Below, one piece after another: positions 1-9,153 of a DNA stretch of 64,000 nucleotides. The notes below the pieces were generated by a model. The model was not told the DNA's origin. It worked only from the letters and a program-made list of their open reading frames with translations, and made no database searches. Numbering within the stretch: the stretch's first letter is position 1; the number at the start of each line of letters is the position of its first letter. This DNA is from Gallaecimonas mangrovi (GTDB taxonomy: Bacteria; Pseudomonadota; Gammaproteobacteria; Enterobacterales; Gallaecimonadaceae). Location of the stretch: assembly GCF_003367375.1 (NCBI RefSeq), contig NZ_CP031416.1, positions 3,603,501 through 3,667,500 on the forward strand, given 5' to 3'. The position numbers were made by a program, and so were the translations under genes.

Positions 1-99
1 ATAGTTGGTGGACAGATACAGCGGTGGCACCACTGAATTGTGCTGCTTGTCAGACTCCAGCCCGGAGCGAACGGCAGTGGTGCTTTTGCGTTTTGTCAT
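1..99 (-). CDS. metB: Cystathionine gamma-synthase, N-terminal fragment
   Basis: Only the first 33 codons lie in the window; the gene runs off the left edge. Reading the minus strand from the ATG at 99 gives MTKRKSTTAVRSGLESD and then VVPPLYLSTNY, which matches the start of enterobacterial MetB. MetB is the PLP enzyme that joins O-succinylhomoserine and cysteine in methionine synthesis. The gene is divergent from metJ across a MetJ operator, the same arrangement as in E. coli metBL/metJ. The short length is the only reason confidence is not higher. Confidence 0.85.
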   Translation of the reverse strand, partial: MTKRKSTTAVRSGLESDKQHNSVVPPLYLSTNY

Positions 100-188
100 C
101 CTCATTACCTCGACTTGCTTATAAAAGAGCGGCCCTACAGTTAAAAGTAGGCCCGCCCGATTGCCATAGGGTAGCCGTTTGGTTATTT

Positions 189-212
189 AGGCGTCAAGAT
201 GTTTAGACGTCT
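189..212. promoter_or_regulatory. MetJ operator: three tandem met boxes
   Basis: The consensus met box is the 8-mer AGACGTCT, repeated in tandem. Here 205-212 is a perfect box. The two preceding 8-mers, 197-204 (agatgttt) and 189-196 (aggcgtca), each match 6 of 8. The array sits between divergent metB and metJ, so it should serve both promoters with S-adenosylmethionine as co-repressor. Weaker 8-mers continue to about 220. Confidence 0.85.
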
Positions 213-287
213 AAAACTCCTAAGATTGACTGTCTAAGCCAAGGGGGTACAATTTATGCAACAAAAATAGAGGCTCAAGGCATACTC

Positions 288-608
288 ATGGCTCAATGGA
301 ACGGCGATTACATCAGCCCTTACGCCGAACATGGCAAAAAGAACGAACAAGTTAAAAAGATCACCGTCTCCATCCCTCTTAAGGTATTGAAAATACTGAC
401 TGACGAACGTACCCGTCGTCAGGTTAATAACCTGCGCCATGCCACCAACTCTGAGCTTTTGTGTGAAGCCTTTCTCCACGCCTTTACCGGCCAACCGCTG
501 CCCGGTGATGAAGATTTGCGCAAAGATCGCCCCGACGATATTCCCGAAAGTGCCAAAAAGCTGATGAAAGAGCTGGGGTTAGAGATCCCCGACCTTTACG
601 AAGAATAA
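288..608 (+). CDS. metJ: Methionine repressor MetJ
   Basis: The 106-residue product is nearly identical over its first two thirds to E. coli MetJ (105 residues). This includes the ribbon-helix-helix DNA-binding strand around residues 22-33 ([12 protein letters not shown]) and the helix with [20 protein letters not shown]. MetJ is a cytoplasmic dimer that binds tandem met boxes with S-adenosylmethionine and represses methionine genes. Only the acidic C-terminal tail diverges. The gene faces metB across the operator at 189-212, so autoregulation is expected. A palindromic terminator follows directly. Confidence 0.97.
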   Translation: MAQWNGDYISPYAEHGKKNEQVKKITVSIPLKVLKILTDERTRRQVNNLRHATNSELLCEAFLHAFTGQPLPGDEDLRKDRPDDIPESAKKLMKELGLEIPDLYEE

Positions 609-611
609 GAA

Positions 612-635
612 AACGCGGCCTAGGCCGCGTTTTTT
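612..635 (+). terminator. Intrinsic terminator of metJ
   Basis: A perfect inverted repeat (aacgcggcc-ta-ggccgcgtt) is followed by a run of T and starts a few bases after the metJ stop. It also separates metJ from the convergent tetR-type gene. Confidence 0.85.
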
Positions 636-662
636 GCATTAGCGTAAATCCATTTCTTGGTG

Positions 663-1295
663 TTACCCGTCCGGGGTTTGCCGCAAAAATCCCATAATCA
701 GCCTCACCATCGCCGCTTCAAATTGTTCGGTGCCCAATAGCGGCGAGCCTTGTAAGGCGGCTTGGCGTAGCACTTCCACTATCGATTGATTAAGCACGAA
801 GACTTCACTGTCGTTTAGCGGCGGCTGCCCTTGGTTTTTGGCGGCCTGCCAAAGCTCAACAATGGCGTTAGCCACAACATGGGGCGGCGATGGTATACCA
901 TGCTGCACTGCCATTTGCAGCAGTGCCTTGGTTAACCTTGCCGAAGGCCGGCGATGGAGCGCAAAGGCCTGATGCAGCTCGCGGATAATAAGCCTTATCT
1001 TTTGTTCCAGGCTTTCGTCTTGATGGCGAGCCAGCACTTCATCAACCCGCCGCGCCACTTTAGCGCGTTGCCGCTCTATTAGCGCCAGCACGATGGCTTC
1101 ACGATTCGGGAAATATTGGTAGATGGTGCCAATGGAAAAACCCGAGCGTTCGGCAAGGTAGTTGGTGGTGAGCTGCTCGCTACCCTCGTGCTTTAAAATC
1201 TGAGCCGTGGCTTCCAATAGGGTTTCAAAAGTCTGCTTAGCGCGCTTTTGTATTGGTAATTTTCTTTTTATTTCATCAGCTTGTTCTTCATCCAT
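663..1295 (-). CDS. TetR/AcrR family transcriptional regulator
   Basis: This 210-residue protein has an N-terminal TetR helix-turn-helix at about residues 20-65, including LAERSGFSIGTIYQYFPNREAIV, the typical recognition-helix signature. The C-terminal ligand domain is not assignable by eye. The start is the ATG at 1295. The gene is divergent from the exported hydrolase at 1412, and an imperfect inverted repeat overlaps that gene's -10 box, so it probably represses the hydrolase and itself. The ligand is unknown. Confidence 0.85.
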   Translation of the reverse strand: MDEEQADEIKRKLPIQKRAKQTFETLLEATAQILKHEGSEQLTTNYLAERSGFSIGTIYQYFPNREAIVLALIERQRAKVARRVDEVLARHQDESLEQKIRLIIRELHQAFALHRRPSARLTKALLQMAVQHGIPSPPHVVANAIVELWQAAKNQGQPPLNDSEVFVLNQSIVEVLRQAALQGSPLLGTEQFEAAMVRLIMGFLRQTPDG

Positions 1296-1334
1296 CGGCT
1301 AGTCCTCTTCACACCAGAAAGCGAGTACGAAAAC

Positions 1335-1354
1335 TGAGTAGTGCTCAATATAAT
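1335..1354 (+). promoter_or_regulatory. -10 box with overlapping candidate TetR operator
   Basis: A perfect TATAAT lies at 1349-1354, upstream of the hydrolase start at 1412. Immediately upstream at 1335-1347 is the inverted repeat TGAG-tagtg-CTCA, placed where a repressor would block the promoter. No good -35 is visible. The operator assignment is inferred from position and symmetry. Confidence 0.4.
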
Positions 1355-1411
1355 GGTTTTGCTCCACTCCTTAAACATCGCCTTTATTTTTTGCCGTCCG
1401 TAGGAGGCAAC

Positions 1412-2503
1412 ATGAATAGCGCACATCGCCCCAAAAGAGGCTTCGTAATGAAAGCCTTGGTGGCTGTTCTGGCATTGTCAGCTGGCAGCGCCATGGCCAC
1501 CCCGTTTTTTAGAGGGCTCAATTACGTTGACCCTTACCACGCCAAAGTCAAAGAAGCCGGTTACGTTGAAAAAACCGCCAAGGTTAACAACATAACCCTG
1601 AGCTATGCCGAGGGCCCCAACAATGGCCCACCGCTGGTACTGCTGCACGCCCAGTTTCTGGACTGGTTTAGCTATAGCCGGGTATTGCCCGCTTTGGCCA
1701 AATCTTTCCACGTTTATGACATCGACTACCCTGGCCACGGCAAAACCGTTACACCAGCCAATTACCCGATGACGGCCAACCAAATTGGTAGCGACTTAAG
1801 CGACTTTATTAGCAAGGATATTGGCCAAGCGGTTTACATCAGTGGCAATTCCTCAGGCGGCTTGCTGGCCACTTGGCTGGCAGCAAACCGGCCTCAGCAA
1901 ATAAAAGCAGCACTGCTGGAAGATCCGCCGCTGTTTTCCTCTGAATACCCGGCCATTAAAAAGACCATTGCCTACCGCGCCTTTAAAACCAGCTATACCG
2001 CGGTTAAAGACGATCATCCCGATAATTTCATCTTGTATTGGGTTCAGAAAAACGCCGCGTTTTTCCGTAACAATATCGGCCCTGGCACCCCTTATTTTCT
2101 AAGCCAGGCCATTACCACCTACCATCGCAATCACCCTGGGCAACCGGTGGAGCTGGGCAGGGTAAAAAATGACACTATCAGAATGATGCTGCGCGGCTTA
2201 GACCAGTATGACCCACGTTTTGGCGCCGCCTTCTATGATGGCAGCTGGAATAAAGGCTTTGACCAAGGCAAGGCGCTGGCCAAGATCCAGTGCCCGGTAT
2301 TGCTGATGCAGGCCGATTATTCCTACAAGCCCGGCGGCATTTTAGACGGGGCCATGAGTAAAGAAGATGCCCAAGCGGCCATGGCGCTGCTAAAGCACGG
2401 CACCTATCAAAAGGTCGATGCCACCCATGTGGTTAACCTGGATAAGCCGCAACTGTTTATCGAGGCTATCGAGCATTTCTTTTTAGGGAAAAAGGCGGGT
2501 TAA
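1412..2503 (+). CDS. Exported alpha/beta-hydrolase
   Basis: The 363-residue protein has a signal peptide ending near SAMA (the ATG at 1448 is an alternative start). The chosen start follows a strong ribosome site (taggaggcaac). The alpha/beta-hydrolase fold is shown by the LVLLHAQFLDWFSYSRVLPAL oxyanion-region strand and helix, the nucleophile elbow SGNSSGG (GxSxG type), an acidic strand near LLMQADYS, and a C-terminal His in DATHVVNLDKP. It should act in the periplasm or outside the cell on an ester, lactone or amide; the substrate cannot be read from sequence. The divergent TetR gene suggests inducible expression. A terminator follows. Confidence 0.8.
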   Translation: MNSAHRPKRGFVMKALVAVLALSAGSAMATPFFRGLNYVDPYHAKVKEAGYVEKTAKVNNITLSYAEGPNNGPPLVLLHAQFLDWFSYSRVLPALAKSFHVYDIDYPGHGKTVTPANYPMTANQIGSDLSDFISKDIGQAVYISGNSSGGLLATWLAANRPQQIKAALLEDPPLFSSEYPAIKKTIAYRAFKTSYTAVKDDHPDNFILYWVQKNAAFFRNNIGPGTPYFLSQAITTYHRNHPGQPVELGRVKNDTIRMMLRGLDQYDPRFGAAFYDGSWNKGFDQGKALAKIQCPVLLMQADYSYKPGGILDGAMSKEDAQAAMALLKHGTYQKVDATHVVNLDKPQLFIEAIEHFFLGKKAG

Positions 2504-2539
2504 AGCCACTCCAACTTGCAGACAACCGCCAATAAAAAA

Positions 2540-2570
2540 GCGGCAAGAGGTTTCCCTCTTGCCGCTTTTT
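2540..2570. terminator. Bidirectional terminator, hydrolase/malic enzyme
   Basis: A GC-rich stem (gcggcaagagg / cctcttgccgc) with a 3-4 base loop is flanked by an A-run and a T-run. It lies between the convergent genes ending at 2503 and 2585, so it can serve both. Confidence 0.9.
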
Positions 2571-2584
2571 CTTTATCGCACCAT

Positions 2585-3829
2585 TTACTGCTGCATATAA
2601 CCGGCAGGCAGTTCAATTTGTGCCACACCACTGTCAACCGCCGCTTGTGCAACAGCGCGGGCAACCCGTGGCAGCAAGCGTGGGTCCATGGGCTTTGGAA
2701 TAATGTACTGGCGGCCAAAGCTTAATGAATCAACGCCCGCAGCGCTCAGCACTTCGGTGGGAACCTCTTCTTTAGCCAGGCTACGCAGCGCTTCAACAGC
2801 AGCCACTTTCATCTGGTCATTAATGGCGGTTGCACGTACGTCCAGGGCGCCACGGAAGATGAAAGGGAAACACAAGACGTTGTTAACCTGGTTCGGGTAA
2901 TCAGAACGGCCGGTGGCCATAATGAGGTCATCGCGGGTGCTGTGTGCCAGCTCAGGCTTAATTTCCGGGTCTGGGTTCGAACAGGCAAAGACCACTGGAT
3001 TTGCGGCCATCAGACTCAGCGCTTCACCAGACAGTACGTCAGGGCCAGACACACCCACAAACACATCGGCACCTTCAATCACATCTTCCAAGGTGCGCTT
3101 GTCGGTGTTGTTGGCAAAAAGGCGCTTGTATTCGTTAAGGTCGTCACGGCGGGTATGGATAACGCCCTTGCGGTCCAGCATGTAAATGTTTTCACGCTGA
3201 GCCCCACAGGTGATCAAAAGCTCCATACAGGCTACAGCCGCAGCCCCGGCGCCCATGCAGACAATTTTGGCGGTTTCGATGTCTTTACCCTGAATTTCCA
3301 GGGCGTTAATCATACCGGCCGCAGTCACAATGGCCGTGCCGTGCTGGTCATCGTGGAAGACCGGAATGGTGCAGCGCTCTTTAAGGGCCTGCTCGATTTC
3401 AAAACATTCCGGCGCCTTGATGTCTTCAAGGTTAATACCGCCAAAAGTGTCGGCGATGGCCGCAACGGTATTAATAAATTCTTCGGTGGTGCGGTGCTTA
3501 ACTTCGATGTCGATGGCATCAAGGTTAGCGAAGCGTTTAAACAGCAGCGCCTTACCTTCCATTACCGGTTTAGAGGCCAGGGGGCCAAGGTTACCCAAAC
3601 CTAAAATCGCGGTGCCGTTAGAGATAACAGCCACCAGGTTACCTTTACCGGTGTATTTGTAGGCATTGTCAGGATCGTCGGCAATTTCGCGCACCGGCTC
3701 GGCCACGCCAGGTGAGTAAGCCAGGGCCAAATCACGAGCGTTGTCAGCAGGTTTGGTTAGGGTAATGCCAATTTTCCCAGGAACAGGTTCGGCATGGTAT
3801 TGCAAGGCTTGTTCGCGTAAATCAGACAT
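2585..3829 (-). CDS. maeB: Malic enzyme (malate oxidoreductase, decarboxylating)
   Basis: The 414-residue cytoplasmic enzyme converts malate to pyruvate and CO2 with NAD(P). The N-terminal malic domain shows AYSPGVAEPV and VAVISNGTAILGLGNLGP; the dinucleotide-binding domain has the VCMGAGAAAVACMELL Rossmann loop and FACSNPDPEI. The start is MSDLREQ at 3829; the open frame extends 18 codons further but those residues look unlike the family. It is the short form and lacks the phosphotransacetylase-like tail found on E. coli MaeB. Cofactor preference is not decided by eye. Confidence 0.92.
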   Translation of the reverse strand: MSDLREQALQYHAEPVPGKIGITLTKPADNARDLALAYSPGVAEPVREIADDPDNAYKYTGKGNLVAVISNGTAILGLGNLGPLASKPVMEGKALLFKRFANLDAIDIEVKHRTTEEFINTVAAIADTFGGINLEDIKAPECFEIEQALKERCTIPVFHDDQHGTAIVTAAGMINALEIQGKDIETAKIVCMGAGAAAVACMELLITCGAQRENIYMLDRKGVIHTRRDDLNEYKRLFANNTDKRTLEDVIEGADVFVGVSGPDVLSGEALSLMAANPVVFACSNPDPEIKPELAHSTRDDLIMATGRSDYPNQVNNVLCFPFIFRGALDVRATAINDQMKVAAVEALRSLAKEEVPTEVLSAAGVDSLSFGRQYIIPKPMDPRLLPRVARAVAQAAVDSGVAQIELPAGYMQQ

Positions 3830-3912
3830 AATGCGAGTAACTTCTTGTAGGGTTGTGTTATACGGCTTTTTGCAGTGTCGCACGTTTTATCGACACTGAT
3901 ATATCCGACCAC

Positions 3913-3940
3913 AAAAAAAGGCGCCTTAAGCGCCTTTTTC
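3913..3940 (-). terminator. Terminator downstream of rpmE
   Basis: Stem GGCGC-cttaa-GCGCC is flanked by A and T runs between rpmE and the start of maeB. On the minus strand it ends the rpmE transcript. Confidence 0.8.
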
Positions 3941-3959
3941 AACGTTTGAGATACTCGGC

Positions 3960-4172
3960 TTATTTTTTGCCCAGTACACCAAAACGTTTGTTGAACTTGT
4001 CTACGCGGCCACCGGTGTTTACTTCTTTCTGCTTACCAGTGTAGAAGGGGTGGCAGGCACCACATACGTCCAGGTTGATGTCTTTACCCAGAGTGGATTT
4101 GGTGATGATCACGTTACCGCAGGTGCAGGTAGCCTTGATCTCTACGTACTTAGGATGGATACCGTCTTTCAT
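3960..4172 (-). CDS. rpmE: 50S ribosomal protein L31 (zinc-binding type)
   Basis: The 70-residue product starts MKDGIHPKY and ends [10 protein letters not shown], as in E. coli L31. Cys16, Cys18, Cys37 and Cys40 are all present (ATCTCGNV and DVCGACHP), so this is the zinc-containing form. Those cysteines are lost in the zinc-independent paralogue. The frame continues 24 codons upstream, but the conserved start is the ATG at 4172. The gene is divergent from priA, a common gammaproteobacterial arrangement. Confidence 0.97.
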   Translation of the reverse strand: MKDGIHPKYVEIKATCTCGNVIITKSTLGKDINLDVCGACHPFYTGKQKEVNTGGRVDKFNKRFGVLGKK

Positions 4173-4275
4173 GGGATTACCCTCAATAGGCCGTGTCGCC
4201 ATCTGATCCAGTGCCAGACACCACACGATTGTGTTAACGTTCACAAATTAGAAGGCGCGCATCATACCGGATCCC

Positions 4276-6477
4276 TTGCTCAACAATCAATCCCCTTCCC
4301 GCATTATCAGAGTCTATTTGGCCACGCCGCTCAGGCGCGGTTTCGACTACCTGCTGCCCGCGCCAATGGCGGTGCAGCCAGGGGTGCGTGTTTGGGTGCC
4401 CTTTGGTAACGGCAAACGGGTTGGGGTAGTAGGTGAGGTGGATGTCGCGCCGCAGGTAGCGCTGGATAAATTAAAGCCCATCGACAGTGTTATCGACTCG
4501 GCGCCGGTGCTGCCAGCCGCCCTTAACAAACTGGTGCGCTGGGCTGCTGATTACTATCTGCATAGCCCCGGCGACGCCTGGCACCAAGCCATGCCGGTGC
4601 TGCTGCGCCAAGGGGCAAACGCTAGCGGCGAAGAACTCTATTGGCAGCTTAAAGCCGGCGCTACCAGCAGCGGTATTGCCAAAAATGCCAAAAAGCAATT
4701 GGCGGCTATCTGCTGCTTAGAACAAGGTGAGTTGTCGGACAACGAATTGGCAGGCAAAGACTTTGACCGCGCCACCCTTCGCACCCTGGCCGATAAAGGC
4801 CTGGTGACCTTTGAAACCCGCCAGCATCAAGGCCAGCCATTTTGGACGCAGCCGGTGACAGTGCAGCCCGGCCCCCGCCCCAATCCCGAACAAGCCGTGG
4901 CCATTACCGCCATCAATAATGCCCAGGGTTTTGCGCCCTTTTTATTGGAAGGGGTAACGGGTTCGGGCAAAACCGAAGTCTACCTTAGCGCCATGAGCCA
5001 AATCCTGAAGGCGGGTCAGCAAGTTTTGGTATTGGTGCCGGAAATCAGCCTAACCCCGCAAACCCTGCGCCGCTTTCAAAAACGCTTTAACGTACCGATG
5101 GCGCTGTTGCACTCAGGCCTTACCGATAACGAACGGCTAAGGGTTTGGCGCCAAGCTCGCGACGGCGACTTAGGCATTGTCATTGGCACCCGCAGCGCCA
5201 TTTTCACGCCGCTGGCACGGCCCGGGCTTATCATCGTTGACGAAGAGCACGATGCCTCTTTTAAACAGCAAGAAGGTTTTCGCTACCATGGCCGCGATCT
5301 GGCGGTGGTGCGGGCGCAGCTGGAAAAAGTGCCGCTGGTACTGGGCTCGGCCACGCCCGCGCTGGAAAGCCTTGCCAACTGCGACGCCGGTAAATACCAA
5401 AAGCTTACCTTAAGCCGCCGCGCCGGTAACGCCAGCCAAGTGCGTTTTGACCTTATTGACGTTAAACACCAGCCGTTAAAGGCTGGCATGTCACCGCCGG
5501 TGCTAGCTGCCATTAAGGCGCATTTAGCACGGGGCGAACAGGTGCTGGTGTTTTTAAACCGCCGCGGTTTTTCGCCCACCTTACTGTGCCACGAATGCGG
5601 CTGGATAGCCGACTGCCAGCGCTGCAGCGCCTACCCAACGGTACACAAAGGCCGGCAACGACTCATTTGCCACCACTGCGGCTCTGACCGGCCATTGCCA
5701 CAGCAATGCCCCAGTTGCGGCTCCACCCAACTGGTTGGCGTGGGCCTTGGCACCGAACAGCTGGAAAACGAGCTGTCAGCGCTTTTCCCGGACTATAAGG
5801 CGGTGCGTATTGACCGCGATGCCACCCGTCGCAAAGGCAGCTTGGAGTCGGCGTTAGACGGCATTCGCCAAGGGCAATACCAGCTGCTGATTGGCACCCA
5901 AATGCTGGCCAAAGGCCACCATTTTCCTGATGTAACACTGGTGGTGTTAATGGATGTGGACGGCGCCCTTTACTCGGCCGACTTTCGCGCCGCAGAGCGT
6001 TTGGCCCAGTTGGTGGTGCAGGTTGCCGGGCGCGCTGGGCGCGCCGACAAACCGGGGCGTTTACTGCTGCAAAGCCATCACCCCGAGCACCCGTTATTAA
6101 GCCAGCTATTAACCAATGGCTATGGCGCCTTTGCAGAAGAAGCGCTGCTAGAGCGCCGCCAAACCTATTTGCCACCGTTTTCTGCCCAAGCGCTGTTTCG
6201 CTGTGATGCACTTAAGGCCGAGGATGCCCAAAGCCTGCTTGAAGCCATTGGTCAGCTGCTACAGCAAAGTGCGCCACAAGGCGGCTGGGTTTTGGGGCCG
6301 CTGCCCGCGCCCCTCGAACGGCGGGCCGGTAAATATCGCTTTCAACTTTGGGTGCAATACCAAGACAAAAAGGCGCTGCGCCAGTGGCTGGCACCGGTGC
6401 TCAGCCACTTAGAAAATGAACCACCGCATCGGCGTGCAAATTGGACTTTGGACCTGGATCCTATCGACAGTGCTTGA
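4276..6477 (+). CDS. priA: Primosomal helicase PriA
   Basis: The 733-residue protein (E. coli PriA has 732) is a 3'-to-5' superfamily 2 helicase that restarts collapsed replication forks. It has the N-terminal 3'-DNA-binding domain (RGFDYLLP...VRVWVPFG), Walker A GVTGSGKTE near residue 226, Walker B DEEH near 321, and a zinc region near 438-490 with CHEC, CQRC, CHHC and CPSC. The start is a TTG at 4276. An in-frame stop lies at 4249 with no ATG or GTG before the conserved N-terminus, and the next ATG (4364) would remove part of the DNA-binding domain. Confidence 0.96.
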   Translation: MLNNQSPSRIIRVYLATPLRRGFDYLLPAPMAVQPGVRVWVPFGNGKRVGVVGEVDVAPQVALDKLKPIDSVIDSAPVLPAALNKLVRWAADYYLHSPGDAWHQAMPVLLRQGANASGEELYWQLKAGATSSGIAKNAKKQLAAICCLEQGELSDNELAGKDFDRATLRTLADKGLVTFETRQHQGQPFWTQPVTVQPGPRPNPEQAVAITAINNAQGFAPFLLEGVTGSGKTEVYLSAMSQILKAGQQVLVLVPEISLTPQTLRRFQKRFNVPMALLHSGLTDNERLRVWRQARDGDLGIVIGTRSAIFTPLARPGLIIVDEEHDASFKQQEGFRYHGRDLAVVRAQLEKVPLVLGSATPALESLANCDAGKYQKLTLSRRAGNASQVRFDLIDVKHQPLKAGMSPPVLAAIKAHLARGEQVLVFLNRRGFSPTLLCHECGWIADCQRCSAYPTVHKGRQRLICHHCGSDRPLPQQCPSCGSTQLVGVGLGTEQLENELSALFPDYKAVRIDRDATRRKGSLESALDGIRQGQYQLLIGTQMLAKGHHFPDVTLVVLMDVDGALYSADFRAAERLAQLVVQVAGRAGRADKPGRLLLQSHHPEHPLLSQLLTNGYGAFAEEALLERRQTYLPPFSAQALFRCDALKAEDAQSLLEAIGQLLQQSAPQGGWVLGPLPAPLERRAGKYRFQLWVQYQDKKALRQWLAPVLSHLENEPPHRRANWTLDLDPIDSA

Positions 6478-6531
6478 TTTCCAGGCCCCCCTTGTCCAGC
6501 ATAGGCCGACCTAGCAAGAGTCCCCTGTGAC

Positions 6532-7077
6532 ATGGCCCGTAAAGACTACGTAAAAACAACGGCACCAAAACGTCGTACCAACAACAAGAAAAATGCGCCT
6601 CAGCGCAAGCCACCTTGGTTAGCCATTGCGGTTTTTGCCGTCTGCGCCCTGGGGTTTATCTATTTCCTGGCAACCTTGCCTAAAAGTTCAGATAAACCCA
6701 AGGAAGAGCCGGTAGCCGTTAAGCCCAAGGCCCAAGAAGCGCCCAGCCAGCATAAAAAACCATTACCGGCACCACCAAAAGAGCAGTGGCGCTACGTCGA
6801 AACGCTGAAAAACAAAACGGTGGAAGTCGACGTACCTGACCGGCCCAAAGACGAAACGCCCTACCAGATGCAGTGCGGTTCTTTTAAGTTGGAAAAACAG
6901 GCCGAAGCGCAAAAAGCCAAGTTGGCCTTTGTCGGAATGGAAGCGCAAGTGCGCCACACCGGTGACTGGTATCGGGTAGTGCTTGGCCCCTACGCCGGCC
7001 GCCGCGCCGCCCAGAACGATCAGCACAAAGCCGAATCCAAAGGCTTTCCACACTGCGCCATTTGGCCTTGGCGCTAA
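6532..7077 (+). CDS. ftsN: Cell division protein FtsN
   Basis: The 181-residue bitopic inner-membrane protein has a short basic cytoplasmic N-terminus (MARKDYV...), one membrane helix at about residues 32-50, a Pro/Lys-rich periplasmic linker, and a C-terminal SPOR domain (YQMQCGSFKLEKQAEAQKAK...YRVVLGPY). SPOR domains bind denuded septal peptidoglycan, and FtsN triggers septal synthesis. It is shorter than E. coli FtsN (319 residues) through a reduced linker, as in many marine relatives. The position between priA and hslVU matches the conserved order. A G+C-rich hairpin without a T-run (7108-7139) follows. Confidence 0.92.
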   Translation: MARKDYVKTTAPKRRTNNKKNAPQRKPPWLAIAVFAVCALGFIYFLATLPKSSDKPKEEPVAVKPKAQEAPSQHKKPLPAPPKEQWRYVETLKNKTVEVDVPDRPKDETPYQMQCGSFKLEKQAEAQKAKLAFVGMEAQVRHTGDWYRVVLGPYAGRRAAQNDQHKAESKGFPHCAIWPWR

Positions 7078-7159
7078 CGTCGCCTTTACCCTTTGTAAGG
7101 CCGCCCTGGCCGGTTTGAGCAACAAAAGCTGAACCGGCCTGGCGATTATGCCCTTGGCT

Positions 7160-7188
7160 CTTGAAAAGCCGCCCCCCTGCCCTCATTT
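7160..7188 (+). promoter_or_regulatory. Sigma-32 heat-shock promoter of hslVU
   Basis: CTTGAAA at 7160-7166 is a perfect sigma-32 -35 element. After 15 bases, CTCATTT at 7182-7188 matches the CCCATnT -10 with one mismatch. It lies about 50 bases before hslV, an operon known to be heat-shock controlled in E. coli. Confidence 0.8.
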
Positions 7189-7239
7189 GCTAGCTATATC
7201 CAATGGCGCCACACTGGCGCCCTTGTCTTAGGAGAGCTC

Positions 7240-7761
7240 ATGACCACGATCGTTTCTGTCCGCCGTAATGGCCAGGTCGCCCTGGGTGGCGACGGCCAGG
7301 TATCCCTTGGCAATACGGTCATGAAGGGCAATGCCCGCAAGGTGCATCGTCTTCATAACGGCCAGGTGTTGGCCGGATTTGCCGGCGGCACCGCCGACGC
7401 CTTCACCTTGCTGGAACGTTTTGAGTCCAAGTTGCAATCGCACCAGGGCAACTTGGAAAGAGCCGCGGTTGCGCTGGCAAAAGACTGGCGAACCGACCGC
7501 GCGCTGCGCCGCCTGGAAGCCATGTTGGCCGTGGCCGACAAAGAAAAGTCTTTCATTATTACCGGTAACGGTGACGTGGTGCAGCCAGAGCAGGACATCA
7601 TTGCCATCGGCTCCGGCGGTAACTATGCCCAGGCGGCAGCCAAGGCGCTGCTGAACAATACTGACTTGGATGCCAAGGACGTTGTTGAAAAAAGCCTGAC
7701 CATCGCCGGTGAGATCTGTGTGTTTACCAACACCAACCAAACTATTGAAGTCCTGGAGTAA
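7240..7761 (+). CDS. hslV: ATP-dependent protease proteolytic subunit HslV
   Basis: The 173-residue product begins [11 protein letters not shown]. Thr2 becomes the N-terminal nucleophile after Met removal, as in proteasome beta subunits. The motifs [26 protein letters not shown] and [13 protein letters not shown] match E. coli HslV. Two hexamers dock with HslU and degrade unfolded or regulatory proteins in the cytoplasm. A clear ribosome site (taggagagctc) precedes it. hslU starts three bases after the stop, so the two are coupled. Confidence 0.97.
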   Translation: MTTIVSVRRNGQVALGGDGQVSLGNTVMKGNARKVHRLHNGQVLAGFAGGTADAFTLLERFESKLQSHQGNLERAAVALAKDWRTDRALRRLEAMLAVADKEKSFIITGNGDVVQPEQDIIAIGSGGNYAQAAAKALLNNTDLDAKDVVEKSLTIAGEICVFTNTNQTIEVLE

Positions 7762-7764
7762 AGC

Positions 7765-9099
7765 ATGTCATCCATGACCCCCCGTGAAATTGTTCACGAA
7801 CTGGACCGCCATATTATTGGCCAGGGCAACGCCAAACGTTCCGTGGCCATTGCCTTGCGTAACCGCTGGCGCCGGATGCAGCTAGAAGAATCGCTGCGCC
7901 ACGAAGTTACCCCGAAAAACATCCTGATGATTGGCCCAACCGGGGTCGGTAAAACCGAAATCGCCCGCCGCTTGGCGCGTTTGGCCAATGCCCCTTTCAT
8001 CAAGGTAGAAGCCACGAAATTCACCGAAGTGGGTTACGTGGGTAAGGAAGTGGAACAAATTATTCGCGACCTGGCCGACGTGGCCATGAAAATGACCCGC
8101 GAACAAGAAATGAAAAAGGTGCGTACCCGCGCCGAAGAAGCCGCCGAGGATCGCATCCTCGACGCGCTGCTGCCGCGTGCCAAAAACCAGTGGGGTGAGG
8201 CCGACAAACCGGAAGCGGATAACCACACCCGCCAGGTGTTTCGTAAAAAGCTGCGCGAAGGTGAGCTGGACGATAAAGAAATCGATATCGATTTAGCGGC
8301 GCCGCAGATGGAAATGCAGATCATGGCACCGCCAGGCATGGAAGACATGACCAACCAACTGCAGTCGATGTTCCAAAACCTCGGTGGCGGCCAAACCAAG
8401 CAAAGCAAGAAGCTGAAGGTCAAAGACGCCCTGAAACTGGCCATCGACGAAGAGGCCGCCAAACTGTTAAACCCGGAAGAGGTGAAGGAAAAAGCCCTGG
8501 CCGCGGTTGAGAACAATGGCATTGTCTTCCTCGACGAAATCGACAAGATTTGTAAGCGCGGCGACACCTCCGGCCCCGATGTGTCCCGTGAAGGGGTGCA
8601 GCGCGACCTGTTACCACTGGTGGAAGGCAGCACCGTTAACACCAAGCACGGTATGGTCAAAACCGACCATATTCTGTTTATTGCCTCCGGCGCCTTCCAA
8701 ATGGCCAAGCCGTCCGACCTTATTCCTGAGCTGCAAGGCCGGTTGCCTATTCGCGTTGAGCTGGACGCCCTGTCGGCAGACGACTTTGTGCGCATTCTCA
8801 CCGAGCCCAAAGCCAGTCTGACCGAGCAATACCAAGCGCTGATGGCCACCGAGGGCGTGAACCTCGAGTTCACCGAGGACGGTATCCATAAATTGGCGGA
8901 AGCCGCCTGGCAGGTTAACGAGCGTACCGAAAACATCGGCGCGCGGCGCTTGCACACCGTGATGGAAAGGCTGATGGAAGAAATCAGCTTTGAAGCGGCG
9001 GACCATGACGGCCAAACCGTTACCATCGACGAAGCGTATGTGCAGTCGCACCTGGGCACCCTGGTCGAAGACGAAGACTTGTCGCGCTTTATTCTCTAA
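7765..9099 (+). CDS. hslU: HslUV ATPase subunit HslU
   Basis: The 444-residue AAA+ unfoldase (E. coli 443) starts [20 protein letters not shown]. It has Walker [10 protein letters not shown] near residue 57, the pore-loop GYVGKEVE, the inserted intermediate domain (about 110-240, with acidic and Met/Gln-rich stretches), Walker [10 protein letters not shown] near 254, and the C-terminal sensor/docking domain ending DLSRFIL, whose tail inserts into HslV. It is cotranscribed with hslV from the heat-shock promoter at 7160. Confidence 0.97.
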   Translation: MSSMTPREIVHELDRHIIGQGNAKRSVAIALRNRWRRMQLEESLRHEVTPKNILMIGPTGVGKTEIARRLARLANAPFIKVEATKFTEVGYVGKEVEQIIRDLADVAMKMTREQEMKKVRTRAEEAAEDRILDALLPRAKNQWGEADKPEADNHTRQVFRKKLREGELDDKEIDIDLAAPQMEMQIMAPPGMEDMTNQLQSMFQNLGGGQTKQSKKLKVKDALKLAIDEEAAKLLNPEEVKEKALAAVENNGIVFLDEIDKICKRGDTSGPDVSREGVQRDLLPLVEGSTVNTKHGMVKTDHILFIASGAFQMAKPSDLIPELQGRLPIRVELDALSADDFVRILTEPKASLTEQYQALMATEGVNLEFTEDGIHKLAEAAWQVNERTENIGARRLHTVMERLMEEISFEAADHDGQTVTIDEAYVQSHLGTLVEDEDLSRFIL

Positions 9100-9112
9100 G
9101 CTTAACGCAATG

Positions 9113-9141
9113 AAAAAGGCCACCTGTCGGTGGCCTTTTTT
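9113..9141. terminator. Bidirectional terminator, hslU/chemoreceptor
   Basis: Stem aaaaggccacc-tgtc-ggtggcctttt with flanking A and T runs lies between convergent hslU and the chemoreceptor gene. Confidence 0.9.
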
Positions 9142-9153
9142 AATGGCGTGAAT

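Noticed and set aside
7108-7139. Hairpin ggccggtt/aaccggcc after ftsN as a terminator.
   Set aside because: Long loop and no T-run; left as an unexplained hairpin rather than a terminator.
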